Notes: generated by a model from the letters alone, not told the origin. A DNA stretch of 64,000 bases from Halalkalibacter alkaliphilus (GCF_023555415.1 NZ_JAKRYL010000011.1:1-64000), one strand, 5' to 3'. Positions 30,054-39,998 are shown, counted from the stretch's first letter. Numbers and translations are program-made.

Positions 30054-30719
30054 CTAAAAACGACTATTTTCTAAATGGCGTCTCATTGCCTCTGTCGCTC
30101 TTTGTTGATCGCGACTTTTTAAAGCATGATAGACTTCCTCATGCTCATTAAGGGAAACGAGCATCCGTCCTTCCCTTTTTAATGAGCGCTCAATCGCAAC
30201 TTTATTATATTCAACAAGTGAGACCCACAGATTAAGGAGTAACCGATTATGGCTAGCCTCGACGATTGTCTTATGAAATAAATAGTCTTCTTCAACTGGT
30301 AAGTCTCCATGGGACCATTCTTCTTTCGCCTGGTTAACCAACATTTGCAATTGATTAACAGCCTCATCGGTAATCCGTTCGCAAGCTAATTTAAGTGCTT
30401 CAAGCTCTACTATTCGTCTTGTTTCCGTCAAATCCTTCCTCGCATTTTCATCTTTAAGAAGAAATGATAAGAGAATTTCTACAAGCCGATAACTACCAAA
30501 AGCCTTTATGTAGGTTCCTTCACCACGTCTAGTTTCTATTAAATCTAATAATTCAAGAGCCCGTAACGCCTCACGAACAGAGGAGCGACCGACATCAAGA
30601 CGGTCGCTCAATTCTCTTTCCGATGGTAACTTGTCCCCACTTGCCAATTGATCTTCATTAATAATGTTATTTATTTGCTTAATGACTTCTAAATAGACTT
30701 TCGGTTGTTCCGATGACAT
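30054..30719 (-). CDS. GntR-family regulator, FadR subfamily
   Basis: Predicted one-component transcription regulator of 221 residues. The N-terminal winged helix (about 10-75) contains the GntR signature GDKLPSERELSDRLDVGRSS. The C-terminal all-helical FCD ligand-binding domain (about 90-215) has the metal-site-like residues of EEDYLFHKTIVEASHN. It lies between malic enzyme and accD on the same strand. That position suggests control of pyruvate or fatty-acid metabolism by a small carboxylate, but the ligand is unknown. It is not in the B. subtilis accD-ytsJ interval as I recall it. GAGGTGAGGGTG precedes the ATG. Confidence 0.88.
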   Translation of the reverse strand: MSSEQPKVYLEVIKQINNIINEDQLASGDKLPSERELSDRLDVGRSSVREALRALELLDLIETRRGEGTYIKAFGSYRLVEILLSFLLKDENARKDLTETRRIVELEALKLACERITDEAVNQLQMLVNQAKEEWSHGDLPVEEDYLFHKTIVEASHNRLLLNLWVSLVEYNKVAIERSLKREGRMLVSLNEHEEVYHALKSRDQQRATEAMRRHLENSRF

Positions 30720-30752
30720 TTGTCACCCTCACCTCAGTTATAAACATATTAT

Positions 30753-31994
30753 TTATTTTTCATCCCCAATAATGGCAAGTTTTCTTGTTTTTTCAGCTAT
30801 TTTTTCTGGATCAACCTGTTTTCTAGCAACACCTGTTTCCATCGCTGTTTTAGCAACTGCTGCTGCAACTGCTGGTGCAACACGTGGATCAAATGGAGCT
30901 GGAATAACATAATCAGGTGATAGATCTGCTTCTGCTACTAAATCAGCAATAGCATAAACAGCTGCAACCTTCATCTCTTCGTTAATATGAGTAGCTCTTA
31001 CATCCAGTGCACCGCGGAAGATACCAGGAAACGCTAATACGTTATTGACTTGATTTGGAAAGTCTGAACGACCTGTTCCTATTACACTTGCACCTGCTGC
31101 TTTTGCTTCTTCCGGCATAATTTCTGGAACTGGATTAGCCATTGCAAAAATGATAGGATTATCATTCATGCTCTCGATCATTTCTTTTGTTAAAGCACCA
31201 GCAACAGAAACACCAATAAATACATCTGTACCTTTAATAACGTCAGCTAAATTCCCTTCTAATCTGTCACGGTTTGTATTTTTTGCAACCTCAGCTTTCA
31301 TATCATTCATCCCGTACGTGCGGCCTTCAAAAATAGCTCCCTTTGAGTCACACAAAATGATGTCACGAACACCCATACGCTGCATAAGCTTAATGATTGC
31401 AATTCCAGCTGAACCTGCTCCATTTGCAACCACTTTTATTTCAGATAACTTTTTCCCAGAGATCTTTAGTGCATTAATTAAACCAGCTAAAGTAACAATG
31501 GCTGTACCATGTTGATCATCATGAAAGACTGGGATATTTGTTTCTTTCTTTAGTCTCTCTTCAATTTCAAAACATTCTGGTGCAGCAATATCTTCTAAAT
31601 TGACCCCGCCAAATGTTGGCTCCATTAGTTTAACAGTTTCAATAATTTTCTCAACATCATTTGTCCGTAAGCAGATTGGAAATGCATCTACCCCAGCGAA
31701 TGATTTAAATAATACAGCTTTTCCTTCCATTACTGGTAAAGAGGCTTCTGGACCAATATTGCCAAGGCCTAGTACGGCTGTCCCGTTACTAACAACAGCA
31801 ACCATGTTGCCTTTCATCGTATACTCATAAACTGTTTCAACATCTTCGAAAATCTCTTTACAAGGTTCAGCTACCCCTGGCGAATACGCTAAGCTTAAAT
31901 CTTTAGCGTTTCTAACAGCGACTTTTGTTTTTGATTCCAGTTTCCCTTGATTAACACGATGCATATGTAAGGCTTCTTCTCTTGTGGTTGCCAC
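30753..31994 (-). CDS. ytsJ: Malic enzyme (probably NADP-dependent)
   Basis: Oxidative decarboxylation of malate to pyruvate. The 413-residue protein is the short bacterial type. The N-terminal domain has the catalytic Tyr in LAYSPGVAEP and a Lys in MEGKAVLFKSFAG. The metal-binding segment is FHDDQHGTAIV, and the Rossmann motif is GAGSAGIAI. YtsJ of B. subtilis, in the same genomic place, is the main NADP-dependent form; cofactor choice here is inferred from that. Translation starts at GTG (31992-31994), with GAAGGAGAG upstream. Confidence 0.92.
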   Translation of the reverse strand: MATTREEALHMHRVNQGKLESKTKVAVRNAKDLSLAYSPGVAEPCKEIFEDVETVYEYTMKGNMVAVVSNGTAVLGLGNIGPEASLPVMEGKAVLFKSFAGVDAFPICLRTNDVEKIIETVKLMEPTFGGVNLEDIAAPECFEIEERLKKETNIPVFHDDQHGTAIVTLAGLINALKISGKKLSEIKVVANGAGSAGIAIIKLMQRMGVRDIILCDSKGAIFEGRTYGMNDMKAEVAKNTNRDRLEGNLADVIKGTDVFIGVSVAGALTKEMIESMNDNPIIFAMANPVPEIMPEEAKAAGASVIGTGRSDFPNQVNNVLAFPGIFRGALDVRATHINEEMKVAAVYAIADLVAEADLSPDYVIPAPFDPRVAPAVAAAVAKTAMETGVARKQVDPEKIAEKTRKLAIIGDEK

Positions 31995-32116
31995 AACGAC
32001 ACTCTCCTTCTTCTTTCTAGATAATTGTAAGATCTTTTACTGGTCAGACCACCTAAAACATTTCTAATTATATAGAAGAACTGCTCATTAGCCAAGTACA
32101 AAAGCTGAATTTTTTA

Positions 32117-35100
32117 TCATTCTTTTAAGATGACATTATTATATCCTAATATCTTTTTTAATGTATTGATAGAAGATTCATCGGCTTTGACCCTATACTC
32201 ATCACTTAGATGTTTTGTTTGTTTCGTTTGTTCATAATACAGGATAACCGGGATTTTCCCTTGTTTCTCTAATAAGGCCGATTTCACCTGTTCTAATATA
32301 TCTGGCGTTTGATGGCTCGAGCTAATTCGCAAATACAAGGTTGTTACATTTCCTCTTGACTCAAAAATCGATTTGACTAATCCTATCTTTCCAACAATAA
32401 ACTGGGTTCTCCCCTTTGAATTGTCATAATGACCTTCTACAATCACCAACTCCCCCTCAGTGACTATTTGATGTGAGCTTTCCCAAATACGTGGAAAAAT
32501 AACAAGCTCTCCACTGCCTGATTCATCTGTCAGTTGCGCAAAAGCCATTGATTCCCCTTTTTTTGTTTTAATCCTTCTTACTTGTGAAAGAAGCCCAGCA
32601 ATCCGAATTGTTCCTTTACTCTTTGACGCATCTTGTAACGTACGTCTTCCTAGTGCCTGTAATTGACTTTTATATTGTTCAATTGGGTGTCCTGATAAAT
32701 AAAATCCTAATGATTCTTTCTCATAATCTAACTTTTCTTGAATAAGAAGCGGCTCCATTTCGTTGTATTCAGGCGTTTGTATATCAAGTGTAAACAGCCC
32801 TTCTGTTTCATCTTGAAACGAATTCACTTCTTGTGCAAACTTCCATGCGTCTTCCACTGAAAATAATAATGTTGCCCGTTCAGGGTGAAAATCATCCATT
32901 GCCCCAGCTTTGATTAAATTTTCGATTGCTTTTTTATTTACAATCTTTTGATCGGTTTGAACAGCAAAATGAAAAAGGTCTTTAAACGGTTCCTTTTCTC
33001 TAGCTTGTACGATCCATTTGGCCGCTTGAAATCCTACATGAGCAACTGGAAGTAATCCAAAACGTATGCCTTCTCCTTCAATTGTAAACAATACGTGGCT
33101 CTTACATACAGAAGGAGGAAACACCTCATAGCCTGCTTCTTTGCACTCTCGAATGTGATGAGCTAATTTATCTGCATTATTCCACACACCTGATAAAAGA
33201 GACGTATAAAAAGCTAAGGGATAATTCGCTTTTAAATAAGCCAACAAATAACTTATCATACTATAAGCAACGGCGTGACTCCTGTTAAATCCATAATCAG
33301 CAAAACGTTCGATCAATTCATATACATCCGTTGCTACTTGCTCGGTGTAGCCCTTATCCATTGCCCCGTTAATAAATGCATTACGATGCTTATTAAGCTC
33401 GCCCTTCTTCTTCTTACTAATCGCCCTTCTAAGATTATCCGCTTGTGCAAGTGAAAATCCTGCCATTTTTGAAGCCACTTCCATGATTTGTTCCTGATAA
33501 ACGATAACGCCATACGTTCTTCTTAATATTGGTTCAAGGTCTGGGTGCGCATATAATACTTCTTTCGTTCCATGCTTTCCACTAATGTAAGAAGGAATGT
33601 ACTCCATGGGACCTGGTCGGTACAACGCATTAACAGCCACAATGTCTTCAAATTCCGTTGGCTGTAATTGTTTTAGCACTTGCCTCATCCCGTCTGATTC
33701 GAGCTGAAAGATCCCTGTTGTGTCACCACTACCTAACAATTGGAAAGCTTTTTGGTCATCTAATGGGATTCGAGAAAAATCTACCTTCGAGCCATAATGA
33801 TGTTCAATTAATCGAGCAATGTTTTCTAATAACGTCAAGTTACGCAACCCAAGAAAATCAAATTTAAGCAATCCAACCTTTTCTACTACATCCATCGTTG
33901 CTTGTGTAAGTGAAATTGATGATTGCCCTGCTTGTAGTGCTATAACGCCTGTTAAAGGCTCTGCACTTATCACCACTCCCGCTGCATGTGTAGATACATG
34001 CCTAGGTAAACCTTCTAATGTTTTGGCGATTTTCCAAAGAGCGGCTAGCTCATTGGAATCACTTATTAGCGATTGTATACGCGTACTACTTTGTATGGCT
34101 TTTTCTAACGTAGTTCCAGGGACTGCTGGGATTTCCTTTGCTAGTTGTCCGATTACATAACTATCAATTCCAAGTACCTTGCCCACATCACGAACGACTG
34201 CCCTTGCCGCCAATGTCCCAAATGTAATAATTTGCGCTACGTGCTCATGACCATATTTTCGTTGCACATATTCGATAACTTCATCGCGTCGGTGATCAGG
34301 AAAATCAATATCGATATCTGGCATTGAAACACGCTCATGATTTAAGAAACGTTCGAATAACAAGTCATACTGCAAAGGGTCTACGTCTGTAATGTAAAGA
34401 ACATAGGCAACAAGAGAACCTGCTGCAGACCCTCTACCCGGTCCTGTTAATATCCCTTGTTCTTTCGCATATTTCATAAAATCCCATACAATTAGAAAAT
34501 AATCATTAAACCCCATTTGATTAATGACAGCTAATTCTTTGTTTAGTCTGGCCTTCACTTCGTCTGTTAAATCTCCGTACCGTCTTTTGCAGCCTTCCTC
34601 ACACAATGACCACAATACATCACTCGCCTTTGCATCTTCTAAAGGGAATTTAGGAAGTTTTCGTTGCCCTAGTTCGAGTTGAACGGAACACAACGAGGCA
34701 AAGTAACTTGTATTGGCTATAGATTGCGTTTCCTTAGAAAAACGCTCACGCATTTCGCTCGGACTCTGTAAATAAAAGGAACGCTCCCCTTGTTTTAGAG
34801 GGTAATCCTCTGCTTTCACACCCTCTCTAATCGCACGTATTACTTGATAGGAAGCTGCATCTTGTCTTTCTAAGAAACATGCCGGATGGGAAGCTAGAAG
34901 CTTCATTCCGCTTTTCTCTGAAAATCGTTTTACCTTTTCTAATCTACCTTCGTTTTGTCCATCTAATGTTTGGAGTTCCAAAAACCAATCAGTACGCTTT
35001 GTGCCCCCCTTCCATGTCTCACACCAAGTAAACGCCTTCTCAAATTGACCATTGTTAATCTCTTCATCTAATACACCTTTTTGAAAAGGAATAACAACTA

Positions 35101-35464
35101 GAACATCTCGAAAGTACGGGACTACTTCTTGTTTTGTTAAGCTAGGTACTTTTGATTTTTGATGCCCAACTTTTGTTGCTAACTTAAGAAGGTTTGCATA
35201 TCCTGATTCATTCTTGGCATAAACTCGAATAAAACCAAACAACCCTTCTTTATATTCAATTGTTAACTCAAGTCCAAATATCGGTTTAATTTTATATTGT
35301 AAACAAGCTTGGTAAAAAGGCACAGCACCATACATAACATGGTGATCACATAATGCTAGCGTATCGTAACCAAGCTCACTCGCCTTTTTTACCAGTTCCT
35401 CTATTCGATTCGTTGATGATAGAAGACTGTATTCACTGTAAACATGCGTCTGAACAATCTCCAT
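32117..35464 (-). CDS. dnaE: DNA polymerase III alpha subunit DnaE
   Basis: Second replicative polymerase of low-GC Gram-positives; it extends RNA primers before handing over to PolC. An N-terminal PHP domain is at about 1-200, with the canonical HVHS motif altered to HVYS. The palm domain has the catalytic MPDIDIDFPD. Thumb/fingers follow, then an HhH region and a C-terminal OB fold (GTIRIAGLLSQVRRIKTKKG). The start at 35464 (MEIVQTHV) has GAGGAGAG upstream and gives 1115 residues, the B. subtilis length. The longer frame lacks a ribosome site. It is divergent from ytrH. Confidence 0.96.
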   Translation of the reverse strand: MEIVQTHVYSEYSLLSSTNRIEELVKKASELGYDTLALCDHHVMYGAVPFYQACLQYKIKPIFGLELTIEYKEGLFGFIRVYAKNESGYANLLKLATKVGHQKSKVPSLTKQEVVPYFRDVLVVIPFQKGVLDEEINNGQFEKAFTWCETWKGGTKRTDWFLELQTLDGQNEGRLEKVKRFSEKSGMKLLASHPACFLERQDAASYQVIRAIREGVKAEDYPLKQGERSFYLQSPSEMRERFSKETQSIANTSYFASLCSVQLELGQRKLPKFPLEDAKASDVLWSLCEEGCKRRYGDLTDEVKARLNKELAVINQMGFNDYFLIVWDFMKYAKEQGILTGPGRGSAAGSLVAYVLYITDVDPLQYDLLFERFLNHERVSMPDIDIDFPDHRRDEVIEYVQRKYGHEHVAQIITFGTLAARAVVRDVGKVLGIDSYVIGQLAKEIPAVPGTTLEKAIQSSTRIQSLISDSNELAALWKIAKTLEGLPRHVSTHAAGVVISAEPLTGVIALQAGQSSISLTQATMDVVEKVGLLKFDFLGLRNLTLLENIARLIEHHYGSKVDFSRIPLDDQKAFQLLGSGDTTGIFQLESDGMRQVLKQLQPTEFEDIVAVNALYRPGPMEYIPSYISGKHGTKEVLYAHPDLEPILRRTYGVIVYQEQIMEVASKMAGFSLAQADNLRRAISKKKKGELNKHRNAFINGAMDKGYTEQVATDVYELIERFADYGFNRSHAVAYSMISYLLAYLKANYPLAFYTSLLSGVWNNADKLAHHIRECKEAGYEVFPPSVCKSHVLFTIEGEGIRFGLLPVAHVGFQAAKWIVQAREKEPFKDLFHFAVQTDQKIVNKKAIENLIKAGAMDDFHPERATLLFSVEDAWKFAQEVNSFQDETEGLFTLDIQTPEYNEMEPLLIQEKLDYEKESLGFYLSGHPIEQYKSQLQALGRRTLQDASKSKGTIRIAGLLSQVRRIKTKKGESMAFAQLTDESGSGELVIFPRIWESSHQIVTEGELVIVEGHYDNSKGRTQFIVGKIGLVKSIFESRGNVTTLYLRISSSHQTPDILEQVKSALLEKQGKIPVILYYEQTKQTKHLSDEYRVKADESSINTLKKILGYNNVILKE

Positions 35465-35643
35465 ACAACTCTCCTCACCTTTCATCCTTTATATTTCTAG
35501 TATAGTACAAATTTAGTATCAATGAATATGAGACGGCCTTACGACTTTTTAATTCCTAGTCATAATTTTCACTTTTTCTACTTATAAATGATATGGATAA
35601 GCTCTTTTATCTGAACTGAAATAATGAAAGTGGGTGGAACCAC

Positions 35644-35982
35644 ATGCTAAGTAGAGAACTTCTCGCAACGTTAATTATTGATTTCTTTGTCGCATTCGGC
35701 GTTATCATCGGTGGGGCCATCATTGGTGGGATTGGTGCATTTTTAATAGGAAAACCACCGTTATCAGTGATGCACGATTTAGCCGGTAGTCTAAAAATTT
35801 GGGCCATCGTTGCAGCAATTGGTGGAACATTCGACGCAATTACTAGTATAGAGCGAGGCCTCTTTTACGGAACTCATGATGATATTTTTAAAACAGGGTT
35901 TATGATCTTTGCTGCGTTATGTGGGGCGCAATCAGGAACAATACTAATTCAGTGGATTGTTGGGGAGTCATTATCACCATGA
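35644..35982 (+). CDS. ytrH: Sporulation membrane protein YtrH
   Basis: Predicted membrane protein of 112 residues with three hydrophobic segments; the first is rich in Gly (GVIIGGAIIGGIGAFLIG). It is recognised as YtrH by sequence pattern and by position between dnaE and ytrI. YtrH is a mother-cell sporulation protein of B. subtilis that localises to the forespore membrane. The gene reads away from dnaE and overlaps ytrI by 4 bp (ATGA), so the two are translationally coupled. I did not find a convincing SigE promoter. Confidence 0.87.
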   Translation: MLSRELLATLIIDFFVAFGVIIGGAIIGGIGAFLIGKPPLSVMHDLAGSLKIWAIVAAIGGTFDAITSIERGLFYGTHDDIFKTGFMIFAALCGAQSGTILIQWIVGESLSP

Positions 35983-36485
35983 GGGTTCCTCCTTTTTATG
36001 AACGTCCTACTGTAAAGCGCTTTTTTGCCGGCATTATCTTAGGAGTAATTATTGGTTGGTTCTTTTTCATCTATCAATATGGACAAGTGTATGAAGGATT
36101 AGTATTTCGAATATCCGAACAACAAGCGATCATTAACGAGCTTCAAGACGACATTGATCTATTACGCAGCGAACAAAGCAGGCTGAACGAAGAGAATCAA
36201 AAAAAGTTGACCGTCCAAGAAATAGATATACAATTTAGTAACGACCGCAGGCTCCGGCTTAATCAATTAACATTACTAGATTTAAAGCAGCAGGCCTTAA
36301 CTGAATTGCAATATATTAAACGAAAAGATATTGAAACGGTGTCAAATATGAATGAGCTTATGATTAGCAACCTTGAAAATAAAGTTTTCCGTGCAGGAGA
36401 TAAACGGTACCAGTTGGAAGTTGAACATGTACATCTGTATACAACTGTTCGAATTTTCGTTAAAATCATTCCTTCCAACAGTTAA
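35979..36485 (+). CDS. ytrI: Sporulation membrane protein YtrI
   Basis: 168-residue protein with a basic N-terminus and one membrane helix (about 12-34, IILGVIIGWFFFIYQYG). A long coiled coil follows (about 40-80, QQAIINELQDDIDLLRSE), then a globular tail. It matches YtrI, which in B. subtilis is needed for efficient sporulation with YtrH. The start at 35979 overlaps the ytrH stop as ATGA. An upstream in-frame start would overlap ytrH by 64 bp and lacks a ribosome site. Confidence 0.85.
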   Translation: MRVPPFYERPTVKRFFAGIILGVIIGWFFFIYQYGQVYEGLVFRISEQQAIINELQDDIDLLRSEQSRLNEENQKKLTVQEIDIQFSNDRRLRLNQLTLLDLKQQALTELQYIKRKDIETVSNMNELMISNLENKVFRAGDKRYQLEVEHVHLYTTVRIFVKIIPSNS

Positions 36486-36584
36486 TTATCACATTTTTTT
36501 GAACGTTCCGTCATAACCCATTCTTATCTTTTAATCTAATGTATAATAAGTATAGAATCTCATTACGATATGGGAGGGTTATTA

Positions 36585-36791
36585 ATGGACATTACCGGAA
36601 AAGAAATGGTCATTAATCGGAAGGAAATGGCCTTTAAAAAAATTGAAAAGATAAAAAACGGTTTTTCTGCCTTTGCTGAATCTAAAGAAGTGACCGAGCT
36701 CATCCGAAACGAGCTAAAGAAACAAAAAATCGATGTACATGAAGACGTAACTGAGGTAGGGTCTTGGTTTACTCCTGTCAATAAACTATAG
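36585..36791 (+). CDS. Small conserved-looking protein of unknown function
   Basis: A 68-residue charged, soluble protein (MDITGKEMVINRKEMAFKKI), not confidently recognised; it may correspond to a small B. subtilis ytz gene of this interval. The start at 36585 is set by GGGAGGG seven bases upstream. The downstream hairpin terminator and position after ytrI support a real gene. No cysteine, signal peptide or membrane segment is seen. Codon use resembles its neighbours. Confidence 0.7.
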   Translation: MDITGKEMVINRKEMAFKKIEKIKNGFSAFAESKEVTELIRNELKKQKIDVHEDVTEVGSWFTPVNKL

Positions 36792-36802
36792 AGTTCCACC
36801 CT

Positions 36803-36852
36803 AAATGGGGTGTCTCAAGGTCAACAAACAGACCTTTGCGACACCCCATTTG
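36803..36852. terminator. Bidirectional terminator between the small gene and nrnA
   Basis: AAATGGGGTGTCTCAAGGTC (36803-36822) pairs with 36831-36851 (GACCTTTGCGACACCCCATTT). TTTTT follows on the plus strand. Its apex AAGGTC...GACCTTT belongs to the shared terminator family, here in the opposite orientation. Confidence 0.85.
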
Positions 36853-36888
36853 ACACTTTTTCCTCCTTATCAAAAAGCAGGCATAACC

Positions 36889-37821
36889 CTATTTACAAGC
36901 TTCCACTAACTTCTTCACAATTTCTTCTGTTTCCTCCCAAGAGTGAGCAGTTGCCCCAGCAGCCATAGGATGTCCTCCACCGTTATGTTCGGCAGCAATC
37001 GTATTTATCACAGGGCCTTTCGAACGAAGCCTTACTCGAATCTTGTCCTCATCTTCAACAAAGAACACCCACACTTTCAGTCCTTCTACATCAGAGAACG
37101 TATTAACAAGCTGTGATGATTCTGTAGACGTCACATTAAATTGTTCAAGCTCCTCTTTTGTTAAACGCATCACCCCAACTTCATTTTCTATGATTGAAAA
37201 ATGTTGAAGTACATACCCTTGTAGTCTCGTTATTTTTAAGTCTTTTTTATGTAAATTAGAATAAAAAGCATTTTGATCAAACGTTTGTTTAACTAAAAGA
37301 CTTGCTCTTTGTAGCGTTTCTGGTGTCGTATTTGTATACCTGAAACGACCTGTATCACCTACAATTCCAGCATATAACAATAATGCTGATGCTGAATCTA
37401 GTTTATATCCAACTGCTTTACCTTGTTCTACAAATTCAACTATCATCTCACTCGTGGAACTATATGATGTATCAACCCAATGTAGGTCCCCATATGGTTC
37501 TTCATTTGGATGATGATCAATTTTAATAAGAAACGCACCTTGATCATAACGTTTATCATCAATTCTATCTGTGTTAGCTGTATCACATACAATAACAAGC
37601 GCTTCATTATACTCATGATCTGAAACAAAGTCCATCTCACCTAGAAAAGCTAGACTCTCTTCCTCTTCTCCCACCACGAATATTTTTTTGTTCGGAAAGC
37701 GCACTTTAATCACTTCTGCTAATCCCAATTGTGATCCTAATGCATCAGGGTCAGGTCGCTCATGACGATGAATAATGATCGTCTCGTATTGATTAATTGC
37801 GTCTTGAATCTGTTTTATCAT
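36889..37821 (-). CDS. nrnA: Bifunctional oligoribonuclease and pAp phosphatase NrnA
   Basis: DHH/DHHA1 phosphoesterase that degrades very short RNA and converts pAp to AMP. The 310-residue protein has metal-binding motifs HERPDPDALGSQ (about 18-29), VIVCDTANTDRID and the DHH motif IDHHPNEEPYG. The C-terminal DHHA1 domain contains NGGGHPMAAGA. It corresponds to YtqI in the same genomic place. AGGAGGAAGAAATT precedes the ATG. Confidence 0.96.
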   Translation of the reverse strand: MIKQIQDAINQYETIIIHRHERPDPDALGSQLGLAEVIKVRFPNKKIFVVGEEEESLAFLGEMDFVSDHEYNEALVIVCDTANTDRIDDKRYDQGAFLIKIDHHPNEEPYGDLHWVDTSYSSTSEMIVEFVEQGKAVGYKLDSASALLLYAGIVGDTGRFRYTNTTPETLQRASLLVKQTFDQNAFYSNLHKKDLKITRLQGYVLQHFSIIENEVGVMRLTKEELEQFNVTSTESSQLVNTFSDVEGLKVWVFFVEDEDKIRVRLRSKGPVINTIAAEHNGGGHPMAAGATAHSWEETEEIVKKLVEACK

Positions 37822-37964
37822 AATTTCTTCCTCCTAAAAGTACTTGTTCACTGTTCCTCCACTGGCAAATTCGCTCTTCCCGATATACAATGGCTACTAG
37901 AGGTTGTACTTATAACAGATGGGTATATCTTTTTAACCACTTAGATATTAGGGAGGTTCATTTT

Positions 37965-38249
37965 TTGGATAAACTGTTAACAATTATCATCATTATTTCA
38001 GCTGTCTTTTTCTTATATAATAAGATTAGAATGTGGCGATCAAAAGAATCTTTATTAAAACGAATTTATCAAACTAAGTCTTCTTTGTCATTAGGATTTT
38101 TCCTAACGGCGTTTGGTGCAAATCTACTCATCTATAACAGAAGCGTAGTTGACCTTGTCGTAGGTGCGTTATTTGCCATTCTTGGTGTTGCAAATATCGT
38201 TTATGGCTACCGTGCCTCTCGTCATTATGTCGCACAATTAGGTGACTAA
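37965..38249 (+). CDS. ytpI: Membrane protein YtpI
   Basis: A 94-residue protein with three predicted membrane helices, recognised as YtpI from its length, pattern and position between nrnA and ytoI. Function unknown. The start is TTG at 37965, with GGGAGG eight bases upstream. An earlier in-frame ATG at 37890 has no ribosome site and would add an unlikely hydrophilic leader. It is convergent with ytoI and shares a terminator with it. Confidence 0.8.
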   Translation: MDKLLTIIIIISAVFFLYNKIRMWRSKESLLKRIYQTKSSLSLGFFLTAFGANLLIYNRSVVDLVVGALFAILGVANIVYGYRASRHYVAQLGD

Positions 38250-38259
38250 TCAAAAACAG

Positions 38260-38336
38260 GAAGGGTTTGCTTCTGGCTATAATATATGTTGTTTATATCC
38301 AACATATATGCCATACAGAGCAGACCCTTCCTTCGT
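38260..38336. terminator. Nested-hairpin bidirectional terminator, ytpI / ytoI
   Basis: The outer arms GGAAGGGT (38260-38267) and ACCCTTCC near 38325-38332 enclose a second perfect palindrome, ATATATGTTG...CAACATATAT. The gap between the convergent genes is only 96 bp, so one structure probably ends both transcripts. Confidence 0.8.
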
Positions 38337-38345
38337 TTGTCTTCG

Positions 38346-39653
38346 TTAGTCAATAAGTTGAGCCATCATCATCGCCTTCCCAACGATAGCTGATTCATGA
38401 TATAGCTCAACATCAATCTTTCCATGTTTTCTTCCAACCTCAAGAATCTTAGGTTTGATTGTAATCACACTATCAATTTGTACTGGTTTAAGAAAATACA
38501 ATGTAATGTTTTCGACAACCAAATCCCCTTTTTTAAACTTCCGCATGACACGACTTCCTATTTCCGTTACGAGTGTTGTAATAACTCCATTAGAAATCGT
38601 CCCTAGCTGATTGGTCATTTGCGGGGTTACTTCACATTCGAAGATTAATTCCTCTGAAGTTGAAATATCTTGCACTCGACTCGTAACTATATCCTCAATC
38701 GTTTCACCGATATGTGGCTGCTTCTGAACCATTTGCAGTGCTTTTAAGACATCCTGCCTGCTGATTATACCTAGTAACTTTCTCTGAGTATCAATAACAG
38801 GGAGTAATTCAATTCCTTCCCAAACCATAACATGCGCCACAGCCGCAATAGACGTCCGTTCATTGACGGTAATAGGGTTCTTTGTCATCACCTTTTCAAT
38901 TGGCGTCTGTCTTGAAGCACCGAGTACATCTTTTGCAGCAACCATCCCTTGTATTTTCAAATTTCCATCGATAACAGGGTATCTGCTGTGTCCTGTTTTG
39001 CTATTTAAATCATGCCATTTCTCAACAGTGTTTTGCGTTGTCATATAGAAAGTATCTTGAAAAGGTATTAAAATATCATCAACTAAAACAATTTCTTTTT
39101 TTATGAGTTGGTCATAAATCGCACGGTTAATCATTGACCCCACGGTAAAAGTATCATAGCTAGTTGAAATAATTGGTAGTTCAAGTTCATCCGCTAATTC
39201 AATCACTTCATCACTTGTACCAAACCCACCTGTAATAAGAACGGCAGCCCCAGCTTCTAAGCCAACTTTATGGACTTGATCACGGTTTCCAACAATTAAG
39301 AGGTTACCTGGATCTACATATCTCATCATTGCTTCCAACTTCATTGCCCCAATGACAAAACGGTTTAACGTCTTATGAAGCCCGTTTCGCCCACCTAATA
39401 CTTGTCCATCTACAATGTTAACAACTTCTGCATATGTAAGCTTTTCGATATTTTCTTTTTTCTTGTTTTCAATTCGAACAGTACCAACCCGTTCTATCGT
39501 ACTAACAAGCCCTTTATTCTCAGCTTCTTTAATTGCTCGGTAGGCTGTTCCTTCACTAACTGTAAGGGCTTTCGCGATCGAACGTACGGAGATTTTCTCT
39601 CCTACTGCAAGATTCGTAATATATTCAATGATTTGCTCATGCTTTGTAGCCAT
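38346..39653 (-). CDS. ytoI: DRTGG/CBS-domain regulator-like protein YtoI
   Basis: Predicted nucleotide-sensing protein of 435 residues. It has an N-terminal helix-turn-helix (about 1-55, SIAKALTVSEGTAYRAIKEA), a DRTGG domain and a pair of CBS domains (about 190-310, FQDTFYMTTQNTVEKW, MTKNPITVNERTSIAA). A C-terminal hot-dog thioesterase-like domain has lost obvious catalytic acids. This arrangement matches YtoI; its ligand and target are unknown. ATG at 39653 is used, but two GTG codons up to 39665 are possible. Confidence 0.88.
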   Translation of the reverse strand: MATKHEQIIEYITNLAVGEKISVRSIAKALTVSEGTAYRAIKEAENKGLVSTIERVGTVRIENKKKENIEKLTYAEVVNIVDGQVLGGRNGLHKTLNRFVIGAMKLEAMMRYVDPGNLLIVGNRDQVHKVGLEAGAAVLITGGFGTSDEVIELADELELPIISTSYDTFTVGSMINRAIYDQLIKKEIVLVDDILIPFQDTFYMTTQNTVEKWHDLNSKTGHSRYPVIDGNLKIQGMVAAKDVLGASRQTPIEKVMTKNPITVNERTSIAAVAHVMVWEGIELLPVIDTQRKLLGIISRQDVLKALQMVQKQPHIGETIEDIVTSRVQDISTSEELIFECEVTPQMTNQLGTISNGVITTLVTEIGSRVMRKFKKGDLVVENITLYFLKPVQIDSVITIKPKILEVGRKHGKIDVELYHESAIVGKAMMMAQLID

Positions 39654-39752
39654 GATAGCCACCACACTTTCACTCAGCTGTTGTACTAAAAATATGCATT
39701 CTGTACTACTGCCATTATACGTCTGAAAGTTCGGACTATCAAGGCTCTCTTA

Positions 39753-39998
39753 TTATCCGCGCATTTTTTCACGTGATTGGCTTACATATCGAATAGGTAC
39801 AGCCACGCGTCTTCGTCGTTTTTTTTGGTATAACAGGTGTAGACCGTTACCACTAATTACGAGCATCGCAAACACGAGCCATGACCACGCAAACACCCTG
39901 TCCATTCCTGAACCATCAAAAGGTAAGTATTCTAATCCATACACAACCATTGCTACAGCAAGCAAAAAGGACAAAAACAACCGTTGTTTCAAAGACAT
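39753..39998 (-). CDS. Small membrane protein of unknown function
   Basis: Predicted 81-residue protein with two hydrophobic segments (FLSFLLAVAMVVYGLEYL and WSWLVFAMLVISG) and a strongly basic tail (KKRRRRVAVPIR), expected to face the cytoplasm. The start at 39998 (MSLKQRLF) is preceded by GTGGGGTG. A longer frame to 40052 has no ribosome site. It is not recognised. It lies between ytoI and a nested repeat block. Confidence 0.65.
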   Translation of the reverse strand: MSLKQRLFLSFLLAVAMVVYGLEYLPFDGSGMDRVFAWSWLVFAMLVISGNGLHLLYQKKRRRRVAVPIRYVSQSREKMRG

